Shown here: positions 1 to 7,534 of the stretch, piece after piece | Layout: every line of letters begins with the position of its first letter | Numbering within the stretch: position 1 is the first letter of the stretch | NCBI GenBank assembly: GCA_016209865.1 | Contig: JACQVL010000333.1 | Span: 1 to 20,522, forward strand | DNA length: 20,522 nt | DNA from: Candidatus Latescibacterota bacterium | GTDB taxonomy: Bacteria; JAAXHH01; JACQVL01 | Direction: 5' to 3' | Program-made: the position numbers and the translations under genes | The notes under the pieces: generated by a model | Told to the model about the DNA's origin: nothing | What the model saw: only the letters and a program-made list of their open reading frames with translations | Database searches by the model: none

Positions 1-106
1 GGGGGATGAGGTGAGGTGTGAGGGCAGGAGGCGTAGTCCAAAATATTATCTGAAAAACTATATCGATCCGAAAATCCGAAATCCAAAATGGACAGGAGGA
101 GGCGCG
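1..106. other. Leader region upstream of the first SDR gene
   Basis: The first 60 bases are G-rich, then AT-rich, with no recognisable gene. A frame-1 stop (TGA at 7-9, after GGG GGA) could be the end of a gene lying left of the window, but too little is visible to call it. Positions 66-87 hold three ATCCGAA-type units (listed separately). AGGAGGAGG at 94-102 is the ribosome-binding site for the ATG at 107. Confidence 0.5.
66..87. repeat. Short tandem repeat, ATCCGAA word, copy 1
   Basis: Three consecutive units are visible: ATCCGAAA (66-73), ATCCGAA (74-80) and ATCCAAA (81-87). The 12-base string ATCCGAAATCCA at 74-85 recurs exactly at 853-864, just before the next gene. After each copy the similarity continues into GACAGG plus a G-rich ribosome-binding site, so the leaders of the two genes appear to be duplicates of one another. 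Confidence 0.7.
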
Positions 107-853
107 ATGTCACTCAAGGACAAGGTTGTCGTCATCACCGGCGCGGCCACCGGGATCGGCCGGGCGACCGCAGTCTGCTGTGCGCGGGCCGGGGCGAAGG
201 TGGTGATCGCGGACATCAATGAGGGCGGGATGCAGGAAACCGTCGCGCTCGTCACCCAGGCGGACGGCGAGGTCATGTCTGTCCTGGCCGATGTCGCGCG
301 TGAGGCGGACGTCCGCCGGTTGATGGCGACGGCGGAGGAGACGTTCGACCGGATCGACGTCCTGATCAACGCCGCCGGGGTGCTGCAAGGCCCGTACGTG
401 CCGGTCGAGGAGTTCGAGGAGGCGACGTGGGACCGGGTGATCGATATCAACCTGAAAGGGTCGTTCTTCGCCGCCAAGCACGCCGCGGCGGTGATGCGGA
501 GGCAGGGCAAGGGCGTGATCCTCTTGATCGCCTCGGGGGCGGGGGTGGCCGGAGGCAGCTCCTCCGTCGCGTACGGGTCGAGCAAGGGCGGGGTGCACGG
601 CCTCTCGCTCGTCCTGGCGGGACAGCTTGCGACGCACGGCATCCGGGTGCATGCCGTCTGTCCGGGCGGGATCGAGACGCCGATGAAGTTGAGCGTGATC
701 GCCCGGGAAGCGGAGCTCAGCGGGAAATCTGTGGATGACGCGCTCAAGACGGCGCATGAGCACTTGGGAAGCCCAGAGGGTGTGGGCACGGTGCTGGCGT
801 TTCTCGCGTCTGACGACGCGGACTATGTGAGAGGCACAGTGTTTACGCGGTGA
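107..853 (+). CDS. Short-chain dehydrogenase/reductase, C-terminus clipped
   Basis: This is a classical SDR of 248 residues, an NAD(P)-dependent oxidoreductase of the Rossmann fold, cytosolic. The dinucleotide-binding motif TGAATGIG lies near residues 13-20, followed by the LINAAG structural motif and the catalytic YGSSK (Tyr-x-x-x-Lys) with an upstream serine in IASGAG. I chose ATG 107 over the upstream in-frame ATG because AGGAGGAGG (94-102) precedes it and the SDR fold begins at once with MSLKDKVVVITG. The chain ends YVRGTVFTR-stop, where SDRs normally continue FT-VDGG plus a few residues. The last ten or so residues are therefore missing, and the stop codon overlaps a copy of the ATCCGAA repeat. 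The substrate is unknown; a sugar or polyol is a guess from the neighbours. Confidence 0.85.
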   Translation: MSLKDKVVVITGAATGIGRATAVCCARAGAKVVIADINEGGMQETVALVTQADGEVMSVLADVAREADVRRLMATAEETFDRIDVLINAAGVLQGPYVPVEEFEEATWDRVIDINLKGSFFAAKHAAAVMRRQGKGVILLIASGAGVAGGSSSVAYGSSKGGVHGLSLVLAGQLATHGIRVHAVCPGGIETPMKLSVIAREAELSGKSVDDALKTAHEHLGSPEGVGTVLAFLASDDADYVRGTVFTR

Positions 854-866
854 TCCGAAATCCAGA
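853..866. repeat. Short tandem repeat, ATCCGAA word, copy 2
   Basis: ATCCGAA (853-859) and ATCCAGA (860-866) follow directly. Bases 853-864 match 74-85 exactly. The last base of the SDR stop codon is the first base of the repeat. Downstream, GACAGG and a G run form the ribosome-binding site of the SGNH hydrolase, parallel to the arrangement at 91-102. Confidence 0.65.
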
Positions 867-879
867 CAGGGGGGCACAC

Positions 880-1524
880 ATGAGTGATTTTGCGATCCAG
901 GACGGGCAGACGATCTTATTCATCGGGGACAGCATCACCGATTGCGGCCGGCGCGGGACGGAAGCCCCGCTGGGTAACGGCTACGTCCGGTTGTTCTCGG
1001 AGCTGGCGACCGTCCGCTATCCCGACCGGACGATCCGGTACATCAATAAAGGGATCGGCGGGAATCGCGTGACCGACCTGAAGGAGCTGTGGCAGGATGA
1101 CGTCATCGTCCTCAAGCCCGACTGGCTGTCGGTCAAGATCGGCATCAACGATCTGCACAGCCATCTCCGGGGAGGGGATGGCGCGGTCGACCCGGCACTC
1201 TTCGAGCGCACGTATGATTTCATCCTGAGCGAGACGAAACGGCTCATCGGCTGCCCGGTCGTCCTGATCGACCCGTTCTACATCAGCCGCGACCGGACGG
1301 GCCAGACGCACAGGAGCGCGGTGCTCGACCTACTGCCACGGTACATCGAGGTCGTCCACCGGATGAGCGAGCGGTACGGCGCCCGCCTGGTGAAGACCCA
1401 CGACCGCTTCCAGCGCCACCTCCAGTACCGGGATGCGGACACCTTCTGCCCGGAGCCCGTCCATCCCCACCATACCGGCCATCTGGTGATCGCGGAGGCG
1501 GTGTTCGAGGCGTTGACGGGATAA
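880..1524 (+). CDS. SGNH/GDSL-family hydrolase
   Basis: A 214-residue lipase/esterase-type hydrolase of the SGNH superfamily. Block I is FIGDSITDCG with the nucleophile Ser18; block II is GIGGNRVTDL; block III is KIGINDL with the oxyanion-hole Asn; block V is EPVHPHHTGH with the catalytic His195. The residue three before the histidine, normally Asp in the DxxH motif, is Glu192 here. No signal peptide is visible, so the enzyme is probably cytosolic. Family members often remove acetyl groups from carbohydrates; this is inference for this one. ATG 880 is preferred over the GTG at 850 because of the G-rich site at 868-874 and because the extra N-terminus would be repeat-encoded. It probably forms a transcription unit with the upstream SDR. 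Confidence 0.85.
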   Translation: MSDFAIQDGQTILFIGDSITDCGRRGTEAPLGNGYVRLFSELATVRYPDRTIRYINKGIGGNRVTDLKELWQDDVIVLKPDWLSVKIGINDLHSHLRGGDGAVDPALFERTYDFILSETKRLIGCPVVLIDPFYISRDRTGQTHRSAVLDLLPRYIEVVHRMSERYGARLVKTHDRFQRHLQYRDADTFCPEPVHPHHTGHLVIAEAVFEALTG

Positions 1525-1641
1525 GACCCGGGGTTCGGGAGGGAGAAAGGGCGCACAATTCGAGTGGTTTTTGGCGACGAAAACTGGTGAAGAACACGCA
1601 GGGACATGGGGTTTCGCGCCATCTCTCCGATGAGTTTTCCC

Positions 1642-1670
1642 TTGACAACCCCGTGAAAACGGGTTATTGT
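1642..1670 (+). promoter_or_regulatory. Sigma70-type promoter for the TPR/rml group
   Basis: A perfect -35 box TTGACA (1642-1647) is separated by 17 bases from TATTGT (1665-1670), a 4/6 match to TATAAT. The spacer holds AACCC and GGGTT in inverted orientation, which could be a small operator. The expected start of transcription is near 1676-1678, about 120 bases before the TPR start codon. Confidence 0.6.
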
Positions 1671-1683
1671 GAGTTACAACACC

Positions 1684-1794
1684 ATGGAAGACACGACTAT
1701 TCAGCACATCCAGTGTCTTATCGGTCGAGATGTACTGGCGCATGCGGTTCTCGTCCACATTGGGTATAGCAACCTCTTCAGCCTCAGTTTCTAA
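1684..1794 (+). CDS. Short ORF in the TPR leader, unknown
   Basis: A 36-residue open frame begins MEDTTIQHIQCLIGRDVL and ends SNLFSLSF. Its ATG would lie only about 7 bases from the predicted transcription start, so it would be nearly leaderless; there is no Shine-Dalgarno sequence. It ends five bases before the TPR gene, so it could act as a leader peptide or be chance. I do not recognise the peptide. Confidence 0.2.
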   Translation: MEDTTIQHIQCLIGRDVLAHAVLVHIGYSNLFSLSF

Positions 1795-1799
1795 CGAGT

Positions 1800-2384
1800 A
1801 TGGCACGACGACCGACGAAACCGCCGACCAGTCGAGGGCTGCTCCTGCTCTCGTACTTGCTGACGTTCATCTTCGGGGCTGCGGCCGGCCTGGCCGGCTC
1901 ACGGCTCATCGGCAACAATCGTCCTCCCTCGACCCCGTCTCCCAGCCCTGGAACGCCTGATCAGAGCGCCGTCATCAAGCAACTGGAGACCCACCTCTCC
2001 CATGCTCCCGACGATGCCGAGGCGCGGGTTCAACTCGGCAACGCCTATTTCGACGCCGGGAATTTTGAGTCGGCCATCATCCACTACTCCAGAGCCCTCG
2101 AACTGCGGCCCCGGAACCCGGATGTCATCGTCGATCTGGGCATCGCCTACCGGGAGATCGGGAAGAGTGAAGCGGGGGTGGCCCGGTTTCGTGAGGCGCT
2201 CGCCATCAACCCGCGCCATGTGAACGCCCGGTACAACTTAGGGCTGGTGCTCAAGACGGACCTGCACGACTTTCGTGGGGCGATCGCCGCGTGGGATACC
2301 CTGCTGACGATCATCCCCACCCATGAGAAGGCCGCCTGGATTCGTGAACAACTCGCTCAGATGAAGCGCCAGCCCGGCTCGTGA
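1800..2384 (+). CDS. Membrane-anchored TPR protein
   Basis: The 194-residue product starts with a basic N-terminus and a single hydrophobic segment (about residues 14-38) rich in Leu, Ala and Gly, followed by a Pro/Ser-rich linker (PPSTPSPSPGTP). Three to four tetratricopeptide units follow, from about residue 55. Consensus features are visible in AEARVQLGNAYFDAGNFESA, NPDVIVDLGIAYREIGK and HVNARYNLGLVL. It is probably an inner-membrane protein with a periplasmic or cytoplasmic protein-binding domain. The start ATG 1800 has no good ribosome-binding site, so the start is less certain than the frame. The TGA stop overlaps a possible ATG of the next frame. No specific partner can be named. Confidence 0.8.
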   Translation: MARRPTKPPTSRGLLLLSYLLTFIFGAAAGLAGSRLIGNNRPPSTPSPSPGTPDQSAVIKQLETHLSHAPDDAEARVQLGNAYFDAGNFESAIIHYSRALELRPRNPDVIVDLGIAYREIGKSEAGVARFREALAINPRHVNARYNLGLVLKTDLHDFRGAIAAWDTLLTIIPTHEKAAWIREQLAQMKRQPGS

Positions 2385-2437
2385 TGACAACCGCACGTTC
2401 CCCCGTGCGTGCGTGTGCTCAGTCAGAGGAGGTGTGG

Positions 2438-2893
2438 ATGATCGAGGGAGTCAAGACGAAAAAACTCCGGCTCATCCCCGACGAACGTGGCCGGTTGATG
2501 GAGATCCTCCGCAACGACGAGGAGATCTTCACCAAATTCGGCCAGGTGTACATGACGACGACGTACCCGCAGGTCATCAAAGCCTGGCATTATCATCACC
2601 TGCAGGATGATAATTTCGCCGTCGTGCAAGGCATGATCAAGCTCGTCCTGTACGACCCCCGCCCGGACTCGCCCACCCGGGGAGAGGTGAACGAGTTCTT
2701 CGTGGGCGAACATAACCCGACCCTCGTCCACGTCCCCCGTCTGATTTACCACGGCTGGAAATGCATCAGCGAGAGGGAGTCGATCGTCATCAACCTGGTG
2801 ACTGAACCGTACGATTACCAGCACCCGGACGAATACCGTCTGCCCTACGATTCGCCGGAGATCCCGTATGACTGGGCGATTAAGATGGGATAA
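2438..2893 (+). CDS. dTDP-4-dehydrorhamnose 3,5-epimerase-like cupin
   Basis: A 151-residue RmlC-like cupin. The core reads KAWHYHHLQDD (His51 at the position of the RmlC catalytic histidine, with Lys replacing the usual Arg three residues earlier). It continues with YDPRPDSPTRGE, typical of the family, VPRLIYHGW and a C-terminal LPYDSPEIPYDW that parallels the RmlC tail. Such proteins act on dTDP-4-keto-6-deoxyhexoses, the product of the enzyme encoded next. I start at ATG 2438 because AGAGGAGG (2425-2432) precedes it; an upstream ATG at 2381 would add 19 residues unlike the family. It is slightly shorter than classical RmlC (about 180), so it may be a related epimerase or isomerase rather than true RmlC. 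Confidence 0.8.
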   Translation: MIEGVKTKKLRLIPDERGRLMEILRNDEEIFTKFGQVYMTTTYPQVIKAWHYHHLQDDNFAVVQGMIKLVLYDPRPDSPTRGEVNEFFVGEHNPTLVHVPRLIYHGWKCISERESIVINLVTEPYDYQHPDEYRLPYDSPEIPYDWAIKMG

Positions 2894-2898
2894 CCTGT

Positions 2899-3924
2899 AT
2901 GCAGATTCTTCTTGTGACTGGCGGAGCGGGGTTCATCGGGAGTAATTTCGTCCGGTATCTTCTCCGCACGTACCCGACGTACCGGGTGGTCGTCCTCGAT
3001 GCCCTCACCTACGCGGGGAACCTGGCCAACCTGGCCGACCTGGAAGGCCAGAACCGGTTTGAATTCGTCCACGGGAACATCTGCGACCGGACGGTGGTGG
3101 AGCCGCTCGTCCGGCGGGTGGACGGGATCGTCAACTTCGCGGCGGAGACGCATGTCGACCGGTCGATCCTGGATGCGGGCGCGTTCATCGAGACGGATGT
3201 GAAGGGGACGTACATCTTGCTGGAAACCGCCCGGCAGTGCGGGGTTGAGCGGTATGTCCAGATCTCGACGGATGAAGTGTACGGGAGCGTCCCGGTGGGC
3301 GTCTCGACGGAGACGGACCCGCTCGTGCCGCGCAGCCCGTATGCGGCGAGTAAAGCGGGAGCGGAGTTGCTCGTCCGGGCGTATGTCGTGACCTACGGCC
3401 TGCCGGCGGTGATCACGCGGGGGAGCAACACGATTGGGCCATACCAGTACCCGGAGAAGGCGGTGCCGCTGTTTATCACGAACGCGCTGGAGGACAAACC
3501 CCTGCCCCTGTACGGAGACGGGAAAGCGGTACGGGATTACCTGTATGTCGAGGACCACTGCGCGGGGATCGACGTGGTGCTCCATCATGGGATGCCCGGC
3601 GATGCGTACAACATCGGGGCGGGGAATGAGATCAACGGGATCGACCTGGCGACGCGGATTCTCGACCTGGTGGGCAAACCGCAGAGCCTGAAACAATTCG
3701 TGATCGACCGGCCCGGCCACGACCGCCGGTATGCGCTCGACTGTACCCGGCTGCAGGCCCTGGGATGGCGGCCGCGCCACTCCTTCGAGGATGCGCTGGC
3801 GAAGACGGTCGCGTGGTACCGGTCGCACGAGTCGTGGTGGCGGACGATTAAAGAACAGCAGGCTGCATACCGTGACTACTATCGACAACAATACGAGTTG
3901 CGCTCGCAATCGACTGGGGAATGA
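2899..3924 (+). CDS. rmlB: dTDP-glucose 4,6-dehydratase
   Basis: A 341-residue extended SDR that converts dTDP-glucose to dTDP-4-keto-6-deoxyglucose, the second step towards dTDP-rhamnose and other deoxysugars. Visible motifs: GGAGFIGSNFVRYLL (NAD-binding, residues about 7-21), LTYAGNLANL, TDEVYG with the catalytic Asp/Glu pair, YAASKAG (Tyr-x-x-x-Lys), GSNTIGPYQYPEK and RDYLYVEDHC. Length and motif order are those of the full family. It starts five bases after the RmlC-like gene and is certainly co-transcribed with it. No rmlA or rmlD is present in the window. Confidence 0.95.
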   Translation: MQILLVTGGAGFIGSNFVRYLLRTYPTYRVVVLDALTYAGNLANLADLEGQNRFEFVHGNICDRTVVEPLVRRVDGIVNFAAETHVDRSILDAGAFIETDVKGTYILLETARQCGVERYVQISTDEVYGSVPVGVSTETDPLVPRSPYAASKAGAELLVRAYVVTYGLPAVITRGSNTIGPYQYPEKAVPLFITNALEDKPLPLYGDGKAVRDYLYVEDHCAGIDVVLHHGMPGDAYNIGAGNEINGIDLATRILDLVGKPQSLKQFVIDRPGHDRRYALDCTRLQALGWRPRHSFEDALAKTVAWYRSHESWWRTIKEQQAAYRDYYRQQYELRSQSTGE

Positions 3925-3959
3925 ACCCAGGCCCAAGCCTATACGGAGGCTGATCCGCT

Positions 3960-5222
3960 ATGATGCTGACCGTCGTAGAGGGCCTCGTCCTGGCTGGGGG
4001 GGCATGCGTGATGGGGTATTGCCTGATGCTCTGTCTGGCAAGCCTGGTGGCCTGGTCACGGTCACGGGAAGCCCCGTTGATCTGGCCACGCCATGTGTTC
4101 GCCGTGCTCATCCCGGCTCACAACACGGAATCGACGATCGGACAGACGATCGAACGATTCCTGCAACGAATTCAATATCCTCGCGATCTGTTCGACCTCA
4201 TCGTCATCCCGGTGCGGTGTCTCGACCGGACGGCGGCCATCGCGCGCCAGAAAGGGGCGATCGTCTATGAGCGGGGGCATGGCGCATGGACCGACCGCGA
4301 TGACGCCATCCAGTCAACGATCGAACGCCTGCTGGCCAAGCGACGGCACGATGCGTTCATCATCTTAGAGACGACGGTCGAGGTGTCGCCGAATTTCTTG
4401 GGGGTGATGAGCGACAAGTTGTCGAAAGGCGCGAAAGTCATCCAGGCGGGATACCGGGTGACGGGTCCGTTTCCCTCCTGGGCCGCGTCGGTCGCCGCCG
4501 GGGTTCGCGCGGTGTCCATCTACCTGTGCCCGCTGTTGAGTCACCGACCGGGGCTCTCCCTCGGACTCCAGCGGGTTGGGGTGTGCCTCGCCCGGTCTGT
4601 CGTCGAAAAATACGGGGTGCGGACGCCGAGTGTGACCGACGGGCTGGCGTACGCTGCCCGATTGCTGCTCGACCATGTCCTGGTGACGTTCGCGCCGAAG
4701 GCTGTCGTCTCTGAGACAGCTCCTCCCGACCCTGCTCCGGCTGACCGCCCCGTGAGTCAGCGGGTGATCGCCCGGTGCCACCTCATCCGGGACTACACCC
4801 TGCCGCTCCTCTGGTCTGGCGTCCGGGGGCGAAGCGCGGCGCAGATGAGCGGGGCGATCAACACCCTCATCCCCCCGTTCCCGTGGCTGTTCAGCGGAAC
4901 CCTCGTCCTGTTGATCCTCTCCACGCTTGCCCACCGGCTGACCCCCCACCCCTACTCCGCCAGACTCGTCATCGGGTGGGAGTGCATGATCGCCGGACAG
5001 ATGGTGATGGCGGTCAGCGGGTTCGTACGGGGGCGCGTCCCGGCCCTCGTCTATCTCACGTTGCCGTCCATCCCGCTGTACCTGCTGTGGCAGGCGTACC
5101 GATCGTGGACCGGAGGATGGAACCACGCACCGGATGAGGTGGTCTCTCAGGGCCGCGTCTTCTCAGCGGCCAGGGGGGCCCTGCCTGGACGGCGAGTGAT
5201 GAACCGACACAACGTCCGGTAG
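3960..5222 (+). CDS. Membrane GT2-like protein with degenerate active site
   Basis: A 420-residue protein with the architecture of processive membrane GT2 glycosyltransferases: an N-terminal membrane segment (about residues 5-30), a GT-A domain starting VFAVLIPAHNTESTI, and C-terminal hydrophobic segments (about 295-385). The fold markers align throughout, but the catalytic ones do not. Where the family has DNCTDDT this has PVRCLDRT; where it has DAD before the VSPNF segment it has LETTVEVSPNF; where TEDLE is expected it has TDGLA; and the QxxRW motif reads QRVIARC. The nucleotide-sugar and metal-binding acids thus seem lost. It may be a pseudoenzyme, a scaffold or an enzyme with altered chemistry. 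GGAGG at 3945-3949 supports the start. It lies directly after rmlB. Confidence 0.75.
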   Translation: MMLTVVEGLVLAGGACVMGYCLMLCLASLVAWSRSREAPLIWPRHVFAVLIPAHNTESTIGQTIERFLQRIQYPRDLFDLIVIPVRCLDRTAAIARQKGAIVYERGHGAWTDRDDAIQSTIERLLAKRRHDAFIILETTVEVSPNFLGVMSDKLSKGAKVIQAGYRVTGPFPSWAASVAAGVRAVSIYLCPLLSHRPGLSLGLQRVGVCLARSVVEKYGVRTPSVTDGLAYAARLLLDHVLVTFAPKAVVSETAPPDPAPADRPVSQRVIARCHLIRDYTLPLLWSGVRGRSAAQMSGAINTLIPPFPWLFSGTLVLLILSTLAHRLTPHPYSARLVIGWECMIAGQMVMAVSGFVRGRVPALVYLTLPSIPLYLLWQAYRSWTGGWNHAPDEVVSQGRVFSAARGALPGRRVMNRHNVR

Positions 5223-5249
5223 CCGATGCGCCGGAAGGGATGATCGCTC

Positions 5250-6527
<1,278 letters not shown>

Positions 6528-6529
6528 AG

Positions 6530-6680
6530 CAGGGGTCAGGAGTCAGGGGTCAGTGCCCGGTGGTTGGTCATCGAGAAGAGCAAATGGGGACGATCAGGTG
6601 AAACCTGGAAAGACAAGCTGGACTCTCTGCAGGTCTGGAATTGTTCTTGGCCTTACTGACCCCTGACCCCTGACTCCTGA
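6530..6680. repeat. Inverted repeat built from GGGTCAG/GAGTCAG words
   Basis: The left arm (6530-6553) is a tandem of heptamers GGGTCAG, GAGTCAG, GGGTCAG. The right arm (6656-6680) is its inverted counterpart. TCAGGAGTCAGGGGTCAG at 6536-6553 is exactly complementary to CTGACCCCTGACTCCTGA at 6663-6680. The 102-base loop contains a small perfect hairpin, CAGGT-GAA-ACCTG (6595-6607). It lies between gdhA and uppP, two genes on the same strand. It could terminate or process the gdhA transcript, but no T run follows. Confidence 0.85.
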
Positions 6681-6689
6681 TCTTCACCC

Positions 6690-6705
6690 GGAGGCCTCGC
6701 CCATC
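6690..6705 (+). promoter_or_regulatory. uppP ribosome-binding site and probable ATC start
   Basis: GGAGG at 6690-6694 is followed by an 8-base spacer and ATC at 6703-6705. This is optimal geometry, and the frame opens exactly where the UppP family begins. No ATG, GTG or TTG occurs at this spot; the first conventional start in frame, TTG 6724, lies 29 bases from the GGAGG. Confidence 0.6.
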
Positions 6706-7530
6706 CCACTCTACCAAGCGGTCTTGCTCGGCCTGGTGCAGGGGTTGACCGAATTCTTGCCCGTCAGCAGCTCCGGCCATCTCGTCGTGATGCAGCACCT
6801 CTTCGGCCTCGATGAGCCGCAACTGCTGTTCGACGTGATGCTGCACGTCGGCACGCTTTGCGCGGTCGTCGTCGTGTTTCGGAAGGACCTGTGGGGGATT
6901 CTCAACGGCCTGTGGGCGATCGTGACCGGACATCGGCGTCATGCTCGTCCCGCCGGACATGATGAATCGGTCCGGTTGCTCTGGTTTGTCATCATCGCGT
7001 CCATCCCGACGGGTATCATCGGGCTGTCGCTCAAGGATGTGGTGGAGACGCTGTTCGGGTCGGTCCGGTTTGTCGGGGTGGCGTTCCTGATCACCGGCGT
7101 GATCCTCTGGGCTTCACGATTCGCGCGACGCCCGTCGAAGCACATCAGCACGATGACGGCAGGAGATGCCTTAGTAATCGGGTTCGTGCAGGGGATTGCC
7201 GTCACGCCCGGGATTTCCCGGTCGGGGACGACGATCTCAGGCGGACTCCTGCTCGGCATCGACCGGGAACTCACTGCGCGGTTTTCGTTCCTGCTGGCCA
7301 TTCCGGCGATTCTCGGCGCGGCGGTCGTGGAACTCCGTGACGTGACAGCCGTCCCTCAAGACGTGTGGCCCGCCATCCTGGCCGGGACGGCCGTGGCGTC
7401 GGTCAGCGGGTATCTCTCGCTGAAGATGCTCCTCCGGGTCGTGATCGCGGGCAATTTTTCGACGTTCGCGTACTATTGCTGGGGGATGGGGGTGTTGACG
7501 CTGGTCGGGTCCTGGTACGGGTTGGGATGA
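6703..7530 (+). CDS. uppP: Undecaprenyl-diphosphatase (non-canonical start)
   Basis: An integral membrane phosphatase of the BacA/UppP family that recycles undecaprenyl diphosphate to the monophosphate carrier used for peptidoglycan and polysaccharide export. Family signatures are GLTEFLPVSSSGHL near the N-terminus (Glu and the SSSGH cluster) and PGISRSGTTISG in the second half, with about eight hydrophobic segments. From the ATC at 6703 the protein is 275 residues and opens (M)PLYQAVLLGLVQGLTEF, as in other members. From the first standard start, TTG 6724, it would be 268 residues and lack the first helix residues and a ribosome-binding site. The 5' end is therefore either a near-cognate AUC start or a sequence error at that base. 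It is followed after four bases by the GDP-mannose gene. Confidence 0.9.
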   Translation: MPLYQAVLLGLVQGLTEFLPVSSSGHLVVMQHLFGLDEPQLLFDVMLHVGTLCAVVVVFRKDLWGILNGLWAIVTGHRRHARPAGHDESVRLLWFVIIASIPTGIIGLSLKDVVETLFGSVRFVGVAFLITGVILWASRFARRPSKHISTMTAGDALVIGFVQGIAVTPGISRSGTTISGGLLLGIDRELTARFSFLLAIPAILGAAVVELRDVTAVPQDVWPAILAGTAVASVSGYLSLKMLLRVVIAGNFSTFAYYCWGMGVLTLVGSWYGLG

Positions 7531-7534
7531 TCCT

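Larger units (their letters stand above)
1525..1799. other. Intergenic region with promoter and a short unassigned ORF
   Basis: Between the SGNH hydrolase and the TPR gene there is no established gene. The segment is less GC-rich than its surroundings and contains a strong sigma70-like promoter (1642-1670). A 36-codon open frame runs from ATG 1684 to TAA 1792-1794, ending five bases before the TPR start; it has no Shine-Dalgarno sequence and I do not recognise the product. Near 1528-1540 a small GC stem is possible, but no T run follows it. Confidence 0.5.

Noticed and set aside
1528-1545. A possible rho-independent terminator after the SGNH gene
   Set aside because: The GC stem is only about four pairs and no T run follows.
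2381-2437. An upstream start for the RmlC-like gene overlapping the TPR stop as ATGATG
   Set aside because: It would add 19 residues with no family similarity. AGAGGAGG directly before ATG 2438 marks the better start.
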